Source: Pseudomonas sp. PDM14
Lineage (GTDB): Bacteria > Pseudomonadota > Gammaproteobacteria > Pseudomonadales > Pseudomonadaceae
Length of the DNA: 64,000 nucleotides
Reading direction: 5' to 3'
Assembly (NCBI RefSeq): GCF_014851905.1
Contig: NZ_JACVAQ010000003.1
Coordinates: 310,001-374,000, forward strand
Shown here: one piece after another, positions 62,260 to 64,000 of the stretch
Numbering within the stretch: position 1 is the first letter of the stretch
How the letters are laid out: every line of letters begins with the position of its first letter
The notes under the pieces: generated by a model
Told to the model about the DNA's origin: nothing
Seen by the model: the letters and a program-made list of their open reading frames with translations, nothing else
The model's database searches: none
Translations under genes and position numbers: made by a program

Positions 62260-64000
62260 ATGTCGCGCCACACCGTCCACCGCCCACACCCGCTGGTCCG
62301 TGCCATCCAGGCTGCGCTGCTGTGCGCCAGCGTCAGTGCCGCCTTGCCGGTCATGGCCGCCGATGCCGCTACGCCCGGTAGCGCCCAGACCAGCCGTTCG
62401 TTTGCCGTCGCTGCCGGCTCGCTGACCGAAGCCCTCAGCCGCTTCGCCAGTGCCGCCGGCGTGGCGCTGTCGTTCGATGCGGCGCAGACCGAAGGGCGTC
62501 GTTCACCCGGCCTGCGTGGCGAGTACTCGGTGGAGTCCGGCTTCGCCACGCTGCTCGCCGGCAGTGGCCTGCAGGCCGTGCGCCAGGGCAATGGCAGCTA
62601 CATCCTGCTCGGCGGTGACGGCAATGGTGCGGTGGAGTTGGGCGCGACCAACGTCTCCGGGCTGGTCAGCGCGACCACCGAAGGCAGCCGTTCCTACACC
62701 GCCAACCGGGTGACCCTGGGCAAGGGCGAGCATTCGCTGAAGGAAATCCCGCAGTCGGTGACGGTGATCACCCGCCAGCGCATGGATGACCAGAACCTCA
62801 ACACCCTCGATCAGGTGCTGGAGCAGAGCACCGGCATCACCACCTTCCAGAGCCCATCCGGCGGCAAGTACGTGTACTCGCGCGGTTTCGAGGTCGACAC
62901 CTACCAGTACGACGGCGTGGCGATGAACCGCCGTTTCTACACCCGTGGCAACAGCTTCGTCGCCGACACCCTGATCTACGACCGCGTGGAACTGCTGCGC
63001 GGCGCCAACGGCCTGCTGCAGGGTTCGGGTGGGCCGGGCGCCGCCATCAACCTGGTGCGCAAACGACCCAAAGCCGAACCTGCCGTATCGATCACCGCCA
63101 GTGCCGGCTCCTGGGACACCTATCGGCAGAGCATCGATGCCAGCACACCGCTGACGGCCGATGGCGCCTTGCGCGGTCGTGTGGTGGCCGGGCATGAAGA
63201 CCGCGACTACTTCTACGACACCGCCGAAAGCCGCAAGAACGTGCTCTACGGCATTCTCGAATACGAGTTCAGCCCGGCCACGGTGCTGGCCGTGGGTGCC
63301 AGCGTGGAGGACCTGAAGTCCACGCCGTTCTTCGGTGGTCTGCCGCGCAACCAGGGGGGCAGCGGCACCAGCGCCAGCCGCTCGACCTTCTACGGCGCCG
63401 ACTGGAACAAGTGGGACAACAAGCAGGTGACCTACTTCAGCGACCTGACCCACGACTTCAACGATGACTGGCGGCTGAAAGTAGCGGGCAGCTACGTGCG
63501 CGAAACCAACGACATGCTCTACGCCTTCAGCCGTGGCGCGGTGAATGAGGCAACCGGCAACGGCCTCAACGCCCGGGCGTACCTGTACGACTTCGAGAAC
63601 ACCAACAAGGCCATCGACATCAACCTCGCCGGCAAATGGCAGGCCTTCGAGCGCGAGCATGAAGTGATCGTCGGCGCCAACGCCAACGACCTGGAAAACG
63701 ACGACCTGATGGCGGGCAACTACACATTCCCCGGCTTCGTGCCGAACATTTACGACCCGGTGTCGCCGCCACGACCCAGCGATGCCACGCTGATGAACCT
63801 GCCCTATTCGGCCTACACCGACGGCCGTATCCGCCAGAACGGCCTCTACGGGGTGGTGCGTTACAAGCTTGCTGACCCGTTGACCGCCGTGCTCGGTGGT
63901 CGGGTCAGCAATTACACCTCGACCTTCGACTCCACCAGCGTGCAGACCGGCGTGACCAGCCCGTCCAAGGTCAAGGAAACCGGTGTGGTGACCCCATACG
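62260..64000 (+). CDS. TonB-dependent transducer receptor, partial
   Basis: The open frame runs past the window end, with 580 codons visible. It has a signal peptide (AIQAALLCASVSAALPVMAADA), an N-terminal STN signalling domain (about 48-122: SFAVAAGSLTEALSRFASAA, SVESGFATLLAGSGLQAV) and a plug domain (SLKEIPQSVTVITRQRMDDQNLNTLDQVL, DRVELLRGANGLLQGSGGPGAAINLVRKRP), followed by the start of the barrel. The STN domain marks it as a FecA/FpvA-type receptor that both imports a ferri-siderophore and triggers the adjacent FecR/FecI pair. The ligand is unknown. GAGGGGAG lies upstream of the ATG. Confidence 0.93.
   Translation, partial: MSRHTVHRPHPLVRAIQAALLCASVSAALPVMAADAATPGSAQTSRSFAVAAGSLTEALSRFASAAGVALSFDAAQTEGRRSPGLRGEYSVESGFATLLAGSGLQAVRQGNGSYILLGGDGNGAVELGATNVSGLVSATTEGSRSYTANRVTLGKGEHSLKEIPQSVTVITRQRMDDQNLNTLDQVLEQSTGITTFQSPSGGKYVYSRGFEVDTYQYDGVAMNRRFYTRGNSFVADTLIYDRVELLRGANGLLQGSGGPGAAINLVRKRPKAEPAVSITASAGSWDTYRQSIDASTPLTADGALRGRVVAGHEDRDYFYDTAESRKNVLYGILEYEFSPATVLAVGASVEDLKSTPFFGGLPRNQGGSGTSASRSTFYGADWNKWDNKQVTYFSDLTHDFNDDWRLKVAGSYVRETNDMLYAFSRGAVNEATGNGLNARAYLYDFENTNKAIDINLAGKWQAFEREHEVIVGANANDLENDDLMAGNYTFPGFVPNIYDPVSPPRPSDATLMNLPYSAYTDGRIRQNGLYGVVRYKLADPLTAVLGGRVSNYTSTFDSTSVQTGVTSPSKVKETGVVTPY

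Overview
The window reads as chromosomal DNA of a Pseudomonas, most likely from the mendocina/oleovorans/alcaligenes side of the genus. The basis is very high G+C, proteins that closely match Pseudomonas families (RetS with the same residue spacing as P. aeruginosa, short HisG, UrtABCDE, GcbA, CtpL), and a gene order that, from memory, follows two P. aeruginosa PAO1 blocks (about PA4462 to PA4447, and PA4872 to PA4838). Species and synteny are inferences. No alignment was run.

Layout. 1-3.6 kb, minus strand: start of rpoN, then lptB-lptA-lptC-kdsC-kdsD (LPS transport and Kdo synthesis). 3.8-6.8 kb, plus strand: mlaFEDCB (phospholipid transport). 7-11.8 kb, plus: ibaG, murA, hisG, hisD, hisC, ending at a strong terminator. 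11.9-17.8 kb is a less conserved stretch: a small lipoprotein, a YegD-like Hsp70, a DUF4198 protein with a TonB-dependent receptor, and an orphan type II secretion F-like protein. 18-22.4 kb: an oxaloacetate decarboxylase-like enzyme, a DksA-type zinc finger protein, a TorF-like porin and two transporters. 22.4-32.7 kb, minus: a urea block with ureC, ureB, a GNAT acetyltransferase, ureA, ureD, a small membrane protein and urtEDCBA. A sigma-54 promoter and an NtrC-like palindrome precede urtA. 32.9-52.7 kb, mostly minus: marC family, retS, purD, purH, fis-dusB, a DUF3426 protein, prmA, an EI24 protein, accC-accB, aroQ, dsbD, ctpL and gcbA. 53-57.6 kb, plus: DUF2333, NUDIX, SUI1 and speA. 57.7-60.6 kb, minus: DUF2214, a GAF-GGDEF cyclase and a MATE transporter. 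60.6-64 kb, plus: a Fur-box-preceded FecI/FecR/TonB-transducer cassette whose receptor runs off the window.

How the genes work together. Envelope biogenesis (Lpt, Kds, Mla, MurA) clusters at the left. Urea is captured by UrtABCDE and hydrolysed by urease, probably under nitrogen control. RetS, CtpL, GcbA and the GAF-GGDEF protein are signalling outputs set among housekeeping metabolism. The right end is an iron-regulated cell-surface signalling unit.

Mobile or repeated DNA: there are no insertion sequences, prophage genes, tRNAs, rRNAs or CRISPR arrays that I can see. There are several families of small palindromic intergenic elements, including four copies of one about 75-125 bp long, a 188 bp fold-back element abutting the TorF gene, and short GTAG-type hairpins. 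I did not find a convincing new multi-gene system. The most open questions are the DUF4198/TonB receptor pair, the orphan F protein, the small palindromic repeats and a hexanucleotide repeat inside the DUF3426 gene.
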